The position numbers and the translations under genes were made by a program. The notes beneath the pieces are model-generated. The model was not told the origin of the DNA, made no database searches, and saw only the letters and a program-made list of their open reading frames with translations. A stretch of DNA of 64,000 bases, taken from an uncultured Campylobacter sp. (lineage in GTDB: Bacteria > Campylobacterota > Campylobacteria > Campylobacterales > Campylobacteraceae). Each line of letters begins with the position of its first letter. Position 1 is the stretch's first letter. Where the stretch lies: positions 62,001 through 126,000 of the forward strand of contig NZ_CALIST010000022.1 in the NCBI RefSeq assembly GCF_938041645.1, read 5' to 3'. Positions 45,407-53,719 of this stretch are shown piece after piece.

Positions 45407-46854
45407 TTTGCGTAGTAACTCATCGTCGTAGCGCCGAATTTACGTGATTTAAGCAGCGCGAAATCGCCGATTTTAGGCGGCAGCTCAAGCTCGCTCATAT
45501 GCTCAATCGCGATTAGCAGCTCGCACTGCACGGAGCCCAGGCGCGCTATCAGCGCCAGCACCCGCTCGTAAATCCCACCAAAACCCTGCCTGATCGCAAA
45601 CGGCGGATCCAGATAGACAAACACTCTGCGCGCGGGATCGGAGACGGAATTTTCGCCGGAATTTACAGCATGGCTTTCGCTAGAATTTGCGGCAGAGCAT
45701 TCGCCTAAATCGTTTGCGGCAGCACTTTCGCCCAAACTGCAGGCAAAATTTTCGTGGGAATTAGCGGCGAAATTTTTTCCTGAACCGCGGGTTAAATTTA
45801 CGTTTGGGCGCGAATTTTCTTCGCAACTAGCACCAAAATTACCACTAGAATTCGCAGTGGAATTTTTTCTTGAATCATAGATGAAATTTGCGCTTGAATA
45901 TAAACTTTCTCCGCAACTAGTGCTAAAATTCTCGCCTAAATTTAAGATTTCTTTCTCTTCGCAGCTCGCGCCTAAGCCCGTACTGCGATTTGCGTCAAAA
46001 TTAGAGCTCTCGCCGCATTTTGAGCTTAAATTTAAGTTGCAATTAGCGGTCTCGGTGCTGCTCGCGTCGTATTGAGAAGCGCAGTTATCGTCAAACTTTT
46101 CGCTAAAGCTCGCGACGTCCGTGGCTAGCGAATTCATGCAGTATTTTATGCTAGTAGCGCTCGCATAATCGACAATCTGGGCACAATCGCCAAAGCCCTC
46201 GCCCGCGCAATCGTCATTTGCGCCGCCCTGTGCGCTATTTTGCACTCTGTCAGACATACTGCTTCGCGTGCCACATTTTGCCAAATATTTCACGCCGCTT
46301 TGCGCTTCTACGCTTTGCTCGGCGTGGTATCCGTTCTCGCCCTGCTCTACGCCACTAAAGCTTTTGCGGCAGCCCACTTTTTCGCTGCCTAAATTTTCAC
46401 AGTAGGCGGCGTCGACAGCGCAGTCTTTGTCCAAATTTTTGCCGCTTAAATTTGGCAAATTCGCGCCCGAGCGTCCGTTTATATCCGTTTGCAGCTCGTG
46501 CAAAATTTCGAGTAGTTCCTCGAAGCAATCACCCAAAATCGCGTTTGCGCCGAGCCCAAAAAGCTCAAAATTTTTCCGCATTATCTTATGCGCGGCAGCG
46601 TCCTTTTCGATCGCATAAACGTTTTTTGCGCCGTTGCTTAGCGCTTCAAGCGCCATCGCGCCGCTACCGCCGAAGCACTCGATAAACGCCGCGCCGCGCA
46701 ACTCCGCTCGCCAAGTATCAAAAAATGAGCCCTTTACGATGCTTTTCGTGCTGCGCGTGCTCGAAAGCGCGGGCAGAGCGAGCCTTTTGCCCTTATAGAT
46801 GCCGCTTGAGATTTGCGTAAAGAGCGTGCCGCCAAGCTTGGAAAATTTAGCCAT
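45403..46854 (-). CDS. rsmD: 16S rRNA (guanine966-N2)-methyltransferase RsmD with a ~285-residue insert
   Basis: 483 aa against about 185-200 usual. Residues 1-121 carry the start of the fold (ISSGIYKGKRLALP; KGSFFDTW; FIECFGGSGAMALEALSNGA; AIEKD). The catalytic motif YLDPPFAI and the rest of the domain follow at residues 411-483. The two parts add up to a normal RsmD. Residues about 122-410 between them are N/S/E/C/F-rich repeats such as GENS, SCGES, ANSSGNF and SCEENS. The active-site strand is thus separated in sequence by a very long, probably disordered loop. It is translationally coupled to neighbours. Confidence 0.9.
   Translation of the reverse strand: MAKFSKLGGTLFTQISSGIYKGKRLALPALSSTRSTKSIVKGSFFDTWRAELRGAAFIECFGGSGAMALEALSNGAKNVYAIEKDAAAHKIMRKNFELFGLGANAILGDCFEELLEILHELQTDINGRSGANLPNLSGKNLDKDCAVDAAYCENLGSEKVGCRKSFSGVEQGENGYHAEQSVEAQSGVKYLAKCGTRSSMSDRVQNSAQGGANDDCAGEGFGDCAQIVDYASATSIKYCMNSLATDVASFSEKFDDNCASQYDASSTETANCNLNLSSKCGESSNFDANRSTGLGASCEEKEILNLGENFSTSCGESLYSSANFIYDSRKNSTANSSGNFGASCEENSRPNVNLTRGSGKNFAANSHENFACSLGESAAANDLGECSAANSSESHAVNSGENSVSDPARRVFVYLDPPFAIRQGFGGIYERVLALIARLGSVQCELLIAIEHMSELELPPKIGDFALLKSRKFGATTMSYYAK
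45625..46490 (-). repeat. RAATTY-word insert inside rsmD
   Basis: About 866 bp in frame. In 45647-45950 I count 12 RAATTY words (GAATTT, AAATTT, GAATTC, AAATTC) by eye, about one per 25 bp. Chance at about 46 percent GC would be roughly one per 750 bp. On the coding strand they appear as AAATTC/AAATTT and give Asn-Ser, Glu-Asn-Phe and similar dipeptides. Confidence 0.85.
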
Positions 46855-47173
46855 TTTGCCTTCTTAAAATTTCGATGATTCTTGCCTTAAACTCATCAAA
46901 TAGCGCGCAAATTTCGGCTTCTGTCGCGTCGTATTCGCTAAAATCCCGCTTTAGCTCGCCTTGAAAATCCTCTAACTTCGATAACAACATCTGCTTGGAA
47001 AACGGCAGCGCCAAATCTCCGTCTTCGCCGATCAAAAATAGCGGTTTTGCCGATCTGTGCGGCTCATCGCTTATCACAAAGTCGCAATCCTGCGCGCTTG
47101 CGGCACGATCTTTTAAAAACAGCTCCAGCGTCTTTTGTAAAATTTCGCAGTCGCAATCGATAAAAGCTTTCAT
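46847..47173 (-). CDS. Small conserved-looking protein between rsmD and midA, function unknown
   Basis: 108 aa from ATG 47173 (MKAFIDCDCEILQKTLELF), overlapping the upstream midA-like stop as ATGA and rsmD by 8 bp. It has no filler composition and ends in a helix (FDEFKARIIEILRR). The overlaps on both sides argue that it is a real operon member. Family not recognised. Confidence 0.8.
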   Translation of the reverse strand: MKAFIDCDCEILQKTLELFLKDRAASAQDCDFVISDEPHRSAKPLFLIGEDGDLALPFSKQMLLSKLEDFQGELKRDFSEYDATEAEICALFDEFKARIIEILRRQNG

Positions 47174-48267
47174 CAAAGTCCCTTTTTAAATTTTATCATC
47201 TTAAACTTTTCGCCAAACTCCGCGCGCAGGTGATTAAACTGTAAAAGCGCGTTTAGATAGCCCCTCTCGCCGCTTTTTTGCATAAAAAGCTCTAAAAGCT
47301 GGACCGCGCCGAAGTCTATGAGAGCCGCGATCTGTCTTTTAAAATCTGCCGTGACGGCGCCCGCGTCCTCAAACGCAGCACGCAAAATTTCAAAATTTAC
47401 GTCGTAGGTAAGATCGCTCTTGCCGTAAAAATCGCTCAAGTTTTGCACCTCAAAGAAGCTAAAAACCTCGTGGTTTCGGTAAATCCGCAGGCTAAAATCG
47501 CCGCTAGCGCCCATCTGTCCGTAATCGAAGGCTATGAAATAAAACCGCTGCGCGCTAGCGCAAATTTCGCGCGCAAAGCGAAAATATCCGACCGGGATTT
47601 CGCCGCGCGAGATACCGAATCTGAGCGCAAGGGTTAAAATTTCACGTTCTTTTATGGGAGCAAATTTTGCCGCGCCGCTTTCGATAAAAAGCATATTTTC
47701 GCCGTCCACCGCCTCGCATTTAAAGGCGTCGAAAAGCTCGTTTGCCACAAAGATCGCGTCTTTAAATTTCGCCTCGTGCGCGCTTGTGAAATGCTTTAGC
47801 GCGATTTCGTCGCCGAAACTCTCCGCAAAGCTCGCCCGCTGCAGCTCGCGCAGGCGCTCGTGCGGCTCGATGATCGCAAAGCTAAATTTATCAAGCGCCG
47901 CCGCGCCGCCCAGCGTAAAGATAGCTTGCGCTATGTCGCAAAGCAGCCGCCCGTCGTGCGAGCCGATCTCTACGATAGCGATTTTGGCGCTATTTTGCGG
48001 TTTTTTTGCAAGCGCGACATCTAAATTTAGCTCGCATGCCACCGCAAAATTTTGCCGCGATACGCCCGAGCTTGCCGCGGCGTCTAAGCTTAACTCTTGC
48101 GTCGCGCAAAAATCCGCGCTTAGGCGTAAAATTTCGCGCGCGATGCAGATACCGAAGAGGCTCCCTACGCTTACGGCAGTGTAAAAATCACCGCTCTTGC
48201 CGATTTTAGCGGCATTTGCGTAGTAGCTCTCGTTTAGCCAGCCCTCGAAAAAATCGCTAAATTTCAC
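47173..48267 (-). CDS. MidA/NDUFAF7-like SAM-dependent methyltransferase (COG1565)
   Basis: 364 aa. Family features: MKFSDFFEGWLNESYYA at the N-terminus, KSGDFYTAVSVGSLFG (residues about 24-39), IVEIGSHDGRLLCDIA (SAM motif, near 97-112), VANELFDAFKCEAVDG and FDYGQMG. The mitochondrial homologue methylates an arginine of complex I NDUFS2. The bacterial target is not known. A short Ala-rich segment (residues about 58-92) is extra. It overlaps argD by 4 bp. Confidence 0.86.
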   Translation of the reverse strand: MKFSDFFEGWLNESYYANAAKIGKSGDFYTAVSVGSLFGICIAREILRLSADFCATQELSLDAAASSGVSRQNFAVACELNLDVALAKKPQNSAKIAIVEIGSHDGRLLCDIAQAIFTLGGAAALDKFSFAIIEPHERLRELQRASFAESFGDEIALKHFTSAHEAKFKDAIFVANELFDAFKCEAVDGENMLFIESGAAKFAPIKEREILTLALRFGISRGEIPVGYFRFAREICASAQRFYFIAFDYGQMGASGDFSLRIYRNHEVFSFFEVQNLSDFYGKSDLTYDVNFEILRAAFEDAGAVTADFKRQIAALIDFGAVQLLELFMQKSGERGYLNALLQFNHLRAEFGEKFKMIKFKKGL

Positions 48268-49433
48268 GCCCGCACTATCTCGTCCAGGCTCTTGCGTAGG
48301 CGCGCAAAGCCCTCTTTGATCTCCGGTTTTTTGATATTTAGCGCAGGCAAAAATCTAAGGGTGCACTTGCCGGATTTTAGGATCAAAAGTCCGTTTTGCA
48401 GGGCTTTATTAAAGATCTCGCTCAGATTTTTTTCATCGCGTAGCACGAGGCCTTGCATCAGACCGAGCCCCACGCGCTTTTCGATCAGGCTAGGATAGTC
48501 TGCGGCGATGGCGTCTAGTTTTTTGATAAATCTTTTTATAGTCTTATCAAGCTTACCGCTCGCTTTTAAAAACTGAAGCTGCGAAAGCACCGCAAGCGCC
48601 GTAGAGGTCGCCAAAAAGTTACCGCCGAAGGTGCTGCCGTGCTCGCCCGGAGCGAAAATGTTTTGCTGCGCCACGCACGCGCCGATCGGTACGCCGCCCG
48701 CAAGCCCTTTGGCAAAGGTGATGATGTCGGGGCGGATGTCGTAAATTTGCGACGTCGCAAACTCGCCCGTGCGATATACGCCGCACTGCACCTCGTCGGT
48801 TATTAAAAGCAGCTTTTTCTCTTTCAAAACAGCCGCCAGCCTTTGCACGCTCACCTTATCCAGAGGCTTGATACCGCCCTCGCCCTGGACTAGCTCGATC
48901 ATCACGGCGACGCTATTTTCATCGATATGCGCGATGATATCGTCGATATCGTCGAAAAATTTAAACCCGGGCATATAGGGCGCGAAAATTTCCGGATGAA
49001 ATTTCTCCTGCCCGGTAGCTTGTAGCGTCGCTAGCGTGCGACCATGGAAAGAATTTCGCAGAGTTAGAATTTCAAATTTTTTATTAGGGAAATTTACGGT
49101 GCCGTATTTGCGCGCCATTTTGATCGCAGCTTCGTTAGCCTCCGCGCCCGAGTTGCAAAACACCGCGTATGTGCGGTATCCCAAAAGCTCGCTAATCTTT
49201 TGAGCCAGGGCTTCTTGAGGCAAAATTCTATAGATATTTGAGCCGTGGATGATCTGCGCGGCTTGCGTGCCGATCGCTTCCAGCACGATCTCATTTGCGT
49301 GCCCCAGGCAGTTTACGCCGATGCCCGCGCCAAAATCCACGTAATCCTTGCCCGCTTCATCATAGACTATCGAGCCCTCACCTCTTACTAGCGCCACGTT
49401 TACGCGCGCGAAATTATCCATCAAATAATTCAT
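48264..49433 (-). CDS. argD: Acetylornithine aminotransferase
   Basis: 389 aa, PLP fold type I class III. Motifs: YVDFGAGIGVNCLGHA, NSGAEANEAAIKMARKY (phosphate site), RNSFHGRTLATLQATGQ, ITDEVQCGVYRTGE (Asp to pyridine N) and the Schiff-base Lys in FAKGLAGGVPIGA. It transfers an amino group from glutamate to N-acetylglutamate semialdehyde in arginine synthesis. It overlaps midA-like and the TRIC-like gene by 4 bp each. Confidence 0.95.
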   Translation of the reverse strand: MNYLMDNFARVNVALVRGEGSIVYDEAGKDYVDFGAGIGVNCLGHANEIVLEAIGTQAAQIIHGSNIYRILPQEALAQKISELLGYRTYAVFCNSGAEANEAAIKMARKYGTVNFPNKKFEILTLRNSFHGRTLATLQATGQEKFHPEIFAPYMPGFKFFDDIDDIIAHIDENSVAVMIELVQGEGGIKPLDKVSVQRLAAVLKEKKLLLITDEVQCGVYRTGEFATSQIYDIRPDIITFAKGLAGGVPIGACVAQQNIFAPGEHGSTFGGNFLATSTALAVLSQLQFLKASGKLDKTIKRFIKKLDAIAADYPSLIEKRVGLGLMQGLVLRDEKNLSEIFNKALQNGLLILKSGKCTLRFLPALNIKKPEIKEGFARLRKSLDEIVRA

Positions 49434-50047
49434 TGTTTGTACTCCACTTTAGGCAGATGCCAAGATTTGTAATAAGCTACCATGCGAAACGCAACCCCTA
49501 AAACCAGCAAAATAAGCACCGAAACTACGCCGCCAAGTCCCAATCCATCAAGCACGAAATATATCAAGCCCACGCCCATGCTTATCGTGCCATAAAGCCC
49601 CGTATGCAAAAACCACGGCACTTCGTTCAGCAGCACGTCGCGCAAGATGCCGCCGCCCACGCCGTTGCAAAATGCGATCAGCACCACGCCGAAAACGTTA
49701 TGATTATAGCTTAGCGCAACCATCGCCCCGACGATCGAAAAGCTTACGACGTCGATCGCATCGGTTAGAATAAATAAAAATTTACCCTCCAAATCGCGGT
49801 TCTCGTAAAGTTTGGCAAAAATGGCTACGGCGCTTACCGCAAGCACGATGGTTACGGGCGCGTAGTGCGTGAATGAGTAGATCTCGCGGCTTACCAAGGT
49901 GTCGCGCATGATCCCGCCGCCAAGCGCCGTCAAAAATGCCGCAATAAAGATCCCAAGCCAATCGCAGCCCTTCTTTACGCCGAATAAAAACCCGCTAAGC
50001 GCCGCCGAAGCGATGCCTATGCACTCCGTAAACTCTAAAATACTCAT
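49430..50047 (-). CDS. TRIC-type cation channel / UPF0126 (YicG-like) membrane protein
   Basis: 205 aa, seven hydrophobic segments in two repeats. Each repeat carries a glycine-rich signature: TALGGGIMRDTL (residues about 41-52) and NGVGGGILRDVLLNEVP (near 128-144). Prokaryotic TRIC proteins are trimeric K+-permeable channels; YicG is also called a glycine transporter in some annotations. The gene overlaps argD by 4 bp. Confidence 0.88.
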   Translation of the reverse strand: MSILEFTECIGIASAALSGFLFGVKKGCDWLGIFIAAFLTALGGGIMRDTLVSREIYSFTHYAPVTIVLAVSAVAIFAKLYENRDLEGKFLFILTDAIDVVSFSIVGAMVALSYNHNVFGVVLIAFCNGVGGGILRDVLLNEVPWFLHTGLYGTISMGVGLIYFVLDGLGLGGVVSVLILLVLGVAFRMVAYYKSWHLPKVEYKQ

Positions 50048-50645
50048 ATCACAAACCGCTAAAATCCTTTTAAAAACGCATTTTACAACAACTAAATATA
50101 AATTTGGGTAAAGCGCGACGGGCGGGAGAAATTTAGGCGCGGTGAGATAAATTTCAGAGCGGCGGATAAAATTTGAGCGCGGCGAATTAAAATTCTACGA
50201 GATAGAATTTTACGAAACAGAATTTCTCTAGATAAAATTTTACGCGGCAGAATTCTACGCGGCTAAAATACGGCGTCGCTTCCGCGTAAATATAAAATTT
50301 AGACTTGAAATTTCTTGAAATTTATAAATGCCTGTGAGATAAAATTTCACAGAATTTTATCGCGGCTAAAACATACGGCGTCGCGGTCTGGCGCAAATTT
50401 TAGCTTTAAATTTACGGCATAGCTGAGCTAGAAAGAATTTAGCGCCAACGAGACCGGCTTTATATTTGGCAGCTAACGGCGCATAAATTTTGATTTGAAA
50501 TTGCGCCCTTGTTTTGGCGCCGTGTTTTGGCGCCATAAAATTTCATCTTATTTTACGATGACCTAGCCCGAGTGGAATTATACGTAAAATTTTAAAATTT
50601 AGCGGTCGAATTCTGCGTAAAATTTTACGCCGAGCCCCCGCTAGA
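50048..50645. other. 598-bp RAATTY-rich intergenic stretch
   Basis: Dense words such as agataaaatttgagcgcggcg, gataaaattttacgcggcag and gaattctacgcggct alternate with gcg-rich linkers, a near-periodic pattern of about 20-25 bp around 50140-50280. No gene or RNA seen. Confidence 0.75.
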
Positions 50646-51692
50646 TTAGCGCAGCCGCTCTTTTAAAATTTCCCAAATGCCGGGCATTGCCAGCAGTCCA
50701 TTATGCGGCGCGGCGGCTATTTCATAAAATAGATCGCCCGCCTTAAGAGATCCCGCAAGATCATACGAGTGATGCACCGGTATCAGCTCGTCGGCGGCGC
50801 CGTGGATGAGCGTGATCTGCGTACCGCGTGCCGCTTGCAAAAATTCCGCGGTCGGAATCTTGTAGCGGATCAAAAATTTCGGTACGAAGGGGATTTTTTC
50901 GTGCGCAAGCCGCTCGAAGCTAAAATATGGCGCGAGCAAAATCAGCCGCGCCGCATCCCACTTCGCAGCCTGCTGCGCGGCGATGCCGCTTCCGATCGAG
51001 TAGCCGATCATCGCGAGCTTCTTGGACGAATGCTGCGCCAAAACGTAGCGGCTCATCGCATCGGCGCTCGCAAAAAGCTGCTGCTGCGATGAAATTTTGC
51101 CGTACGATTTGCCGTAGCCCGGGTAATCGAAAATATAAAAATCGTATCCCAAAGCCGCGAAATCCGCGCCGTATACGCCCCAACCGCTCACATCGCCGAA
51201 GTTGCCGTGAAAGAACAAAATCGCGCCTTTAGGCTCTGCCGCGCTAAATTTCAGCCCGTTTATCGATCCGCCCTCAAACGGGATATTGATCTCTTGAAAT
51301 TTTATCGCAGCAGCGTTTGCATTATTACCCGCAGCGCCGTTTCCTGCGGCGTTTTTGCCGACGCGCTCGCCGCTAGTTTGAGCGTTTTTGTTTTTGATCT
51401 CGCCCGCTACGGCGCCGTTTTCTTTTACGCCACCCTCCACAGAAGCGTTTTCGTCCGCGACGCGGCTTGTCGCCGCACTATTTTGCGTAGCGGACGTCAA
51501 TGCCTCTAAATGCTCGCCGCTCTCGGGCGCGTTTACAAGTCCGATGAATTCGGAATTTTCAAAGCTAAATTTGAAGTTTTTATCTAACGGCTCGCCCAAA
51601 AATATCAGCCGTTCCTGAAAGATATAAAGTCCCGCTAACACGCAGACATAAACACACGCCGCGATAACGCACAGCCTAAGTAAAACCCTCAT
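50646..51692 (-). CDS. Alpha/beta hydrolase (BEM46/serine aminopeptidase-like) with insert
   Basis: 348 aa. The N-terminal anchor (residues about 5-25) is followed by a typical BEM46-type hydrolase: QERLIFLGEPL, ILFFHGNFGDVSGW (oxyanion loop, near 155-168), nucleophile Ser in IGYSIGSGIAAQ, Asp in HGAADELIPV and His in AAPHNGLLA. Residues about 55-128 are an N/A/G/S-rich insert absent from the family. It is membrane-attached, facing the periplasm. Substrate unknown. Confidence 0.85.
   Translation of the reverse strand: MRVLLRLCVIAACVYVCVLAGLYIFQERLIFLGEPLDKNFKFSFENSEFIGLVNAPESGEHLEALTSATQNSAATSRVADENASVEGGVKENGAVAGEIKNKNAQTSGERVGKNAAGNGAAGNNANAAAIKFQEINIPFEGGSINGLKFSAAEPKGAILFFHGNFGDVSGWGVYGADFAALGYDFYIFDYPGYGKSYGKISSQQQLFASADAMSRYVLAQHSSKKLAMIGYSIGSGIAAQQAAKWDAARLILLAPYFSFERLAHEKIPFVPKFLIRYKIPTAEFLQAARGTQITLIHGAADELIPVHHSYDLAGSLKAGDLFYEIAAAPHNGLLAMPGIWEILKERLR
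51309..51530 (-). repeat. Low-complexity insert in the alpha/beta hydrolase
   Basis: About 74 codons encoding A/N/G/S/E-rich sequence (TSATQNSAATSRVADENA; KNAAGNGAAGNNANAAA). It is poor in RAATTY words and more GCG/AAC-based. It sits between two parts of a conserved N-terminal strand region. Confidence 0.7.
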
Positions 51693-51759
51693 CGCCGTTC
51701 TTTAAATTTAAAACCGAGACGCAAAAACGCGCGGCGGCACGCGAAATTCCGCCTAGCCG

Positions 51760-52347
51760 CTAAACTTTAAACTCGCTCAAAAACCACTGAAATGCTAAGA
51801 TCAGCCCCGGCGCGCGCACGATCTTTTCGTCGAACATAAACTCTCGCGCTTTGGCTGCAGGCAGGTAGAAAAGCTCGATATTCTCGCCATCCACGCCACC
51901 GCCGGCTCCTAGCTTCATAGATTCGTCGATGCACGCGAAGTACAAAATTTGGCGGTTTGCCGCAAAGCCCAGGGCGCTGTAGTAGCTCGTGATAAATTTC
52001 AGATCCTTCACGGCATAGCCGGTCTCTTCGAGCACCTCTTCGATCGCCGTTTGCTCCTCGCTGATACCCTTGTCCAAAATGCCCGCGCAAAGCTCATAGG
52101 TGTAGCCCTTCTCGGGCGAATTTATTAAATTTTCCTCTTGATAAAACCACACGCTGGGGCGAAACTGCTTGACGAGCAAAAGCGCGTCGCGCTGCGTATG
52201 ATAAAGCAAAATCGAGACGCTATCGTGCACCTTGACGCAGTCCCACGCGCGCGCCACGCCGTCCATTTCGAAATTTAGGCGAAATGGTTTAACGAAATTT
52301 GAGCCTTTAAGCTCCGAAATTTTAAAATTTTTTATAGTAGTATCCAC
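51760..52347 (-). CDS. NUDIX hydrolase (nucleoside diphosphate-sugar type)
   Basis: 195 aa. The NUDIX box is GILDKGISEEQTAIEEVLEETGY (around residues 98-120, so Glu replaces the usual Arg of REUxEE). Flanking SILLYHTQRDALLLVKQFRP resembles ADP-ribose pyrophosphatase NudF/UDP-sugar hydrolases. It probably hydrolyses a sugar nucleotide. It overlaps mgtE by 16 bp, so the two are cotranscribed. Confidence 0.88.
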   Translation of the reverse strand: MDTTIKNFKISELKGSNFVKPFRLNFEMDGVARAWDCVKVHDSVSILLYHTQRDALLLVKQFRPSVWFYQEENLINSPEKGYTYELCAGILDKGISEEQTAIEEVLEETGYAVKDLKFITSYYSALGFAANRQILYFACIDESMKLGAGGGVDGENIELFYLPAAKAREFMFDEKIVRAPGLILAFQWFLSEFKV

Positions 52348-53711
52348 GTCGCAAGTCCTAAAAAGCTAAAAAATCCCACGATGTCCGTCACCGTGGTAAG
52401 CAGCACGGAGCTGCCGACGGCGGGATCGATATTTAATTTTTTAAGCGTGATCGGAATGACGGCGCCGAAAAGCCCCGCGAGCGTTAAATTTAGCACCATC
52501 GACATCGCAATCACCAGCCCCAAAAGCTTAATGCCGAACCAAAAATACGCCACAAACCCCATCAGCGTAGCAAAGATCAGGCCGTTTACGAAAGCGATCG
52601 TGATCTCGCGAAAGAGAACCTGCTTTTTGTCTTTAAACGCTATCTCGCCCAGGGCTAGGCGGCGCACGGTTACGGTAAGCGCCTGCGTGCCGGTATTGCC
52701 GCCCATGGAGGCGACTATTGGCATAAGCACGGCAAGTGCGACCAGCTTTTCGATAGTGGCGTCAAAAAGTCCGATGATCGTGGAGCTTACGATCGCCGTG
52801 CATAAATTTACCGCTAGCCACACAGCGCGCGCGCGACCCGCCTTAAAGATCGTAGTCTCGTCGTCTTCGGCTTCGTCATCGACGCCCGCGAGGTTGTAAA
52901 TTTGCTCGGTGGCGCGCTCTTGGATGAGATCGTGGATATCATCGGCGGTGATACGCCCGATGAGTATGCCGTTAGCATCGACAACAGGGATGACGTTAAG
53001 GTCAAATTCTTCAAAATCCTTGATCACGTCGTCGATCTTATCGGTATCGGTGGCGAAGTGGATTTTATTTTCGGCGCCGAATTTTTGTGAAATTTGCTCC
53101 AGCGTGAGCGAGAAATCGTATAAAATCAGATCGGATGTCGAAAAGCTCGTAAGCAGGTGCCCTTTTTTATCGAGCACAAAGAGCTGAAAGACGTTCTCGA
53201 TCTCATCCTTTTCGCGCATAACGCGCAGCATCTCGACCGCCTGTCCCAGAGTCTGATCCTGCCTCGCACTAAAGACCTCGGTCTGCATATACGCGCCCGC
53301 CTCATCTTCGCTATATTTGGAGATAGTAAGAATATCGTGGCGATCGTCCTCGTCAAGCCCATAGAAAATCTGCTCGGCCTTGTCCTCGTCGATTTCGCCG
53401 ATGTTTTGCAAAAGCTCCGCCTGATCGTCACTTTCTAGCTCCTCGATCGCTTTGACGATCTTTTCGTGAGGTAGAGTTTCGATGACGTCTTCGAGCATAT
53501 GCTCGGGCATCTCGAGCGCCGCATCAGCAAGATCCTCAGGATCTAGCTTTTTTAAGAATTCTACGTATTTTTCTTCGTCGTGCTTCTTTAGAGTTTTTAA
53601 ATGCTCCGTAAGATCGGCGGCGCTTAGCTCATGTTCAAGCGTATCGCCTAGATGCGCATCAAGAAGCGCTTTGGCTTCCTCGACGTCATCTAGCTGCTCT
53701 TTATTTTCCAT
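52332..53711 (-). CDS. mgtE: Mg2+ transporter MgtE
   Basis: 459 aa. In order: acidic N-terminal domain (EKYVEFLKKLDPEDLADAALEMP; about 10-130), a CBS pair (AYMQTEVFSARQDQT to GRITADDIHDLI; about 140-265), and five membrane helices with the pore motif PIVASMGGNTGTQALT near residues 336-351. The CBS domains sense cytoplasmic Mg2+ and gate the channel. SD and the 8-bp gap place it directly after the M23 peptidase gene. Confidence 0.95.
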   Translation of the reverse strand: MENKEQLDDVEEAKALLDAHLGDTLEHELSAADLTEHLKTLKKHDEEKYVEFLKKLDPEDLADAALEMPEHMLEDVIETLPHEKIVKAIEELESDDQAELLQNIGEIDEDKAEQIFYGLDEDDRHDILTISKYSEDEAGAYMQTEVFSARQDQTLGQAVEMLRVMREKDEIENVFQLFVLDKKGHLLTSFSTSDLILYDFSLTLEQISQKFGAENKIHFATDTDKIDDVIKDFEEFDLNVIPVVDANGILIGRITADDIHDLIQERATEQIYNLAGVDDEAEDDETTIFKAGRARAVWLAVNLCTAIVSSTIIGLFDATIEKLVALAVLMPIVASMGGNTGTQALTVTVRRLALGEIAFKDKKQVLFREITIAFVNGLIFATLMGFVAYFWFGIKLLGLVIAMSMVLNLTLAGLFGAVIPITLKKLNIDPAVGSSVLLTTVTDIVGFFSFLGLATWILL

Positions 53712-53719
53712 TTTTGGCC

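Noticed and set aside
52381..53187. Plus-strand ORFs over mgtE (172 and 92 codons)
   Set aside because: Antisense shadows of mgtE.
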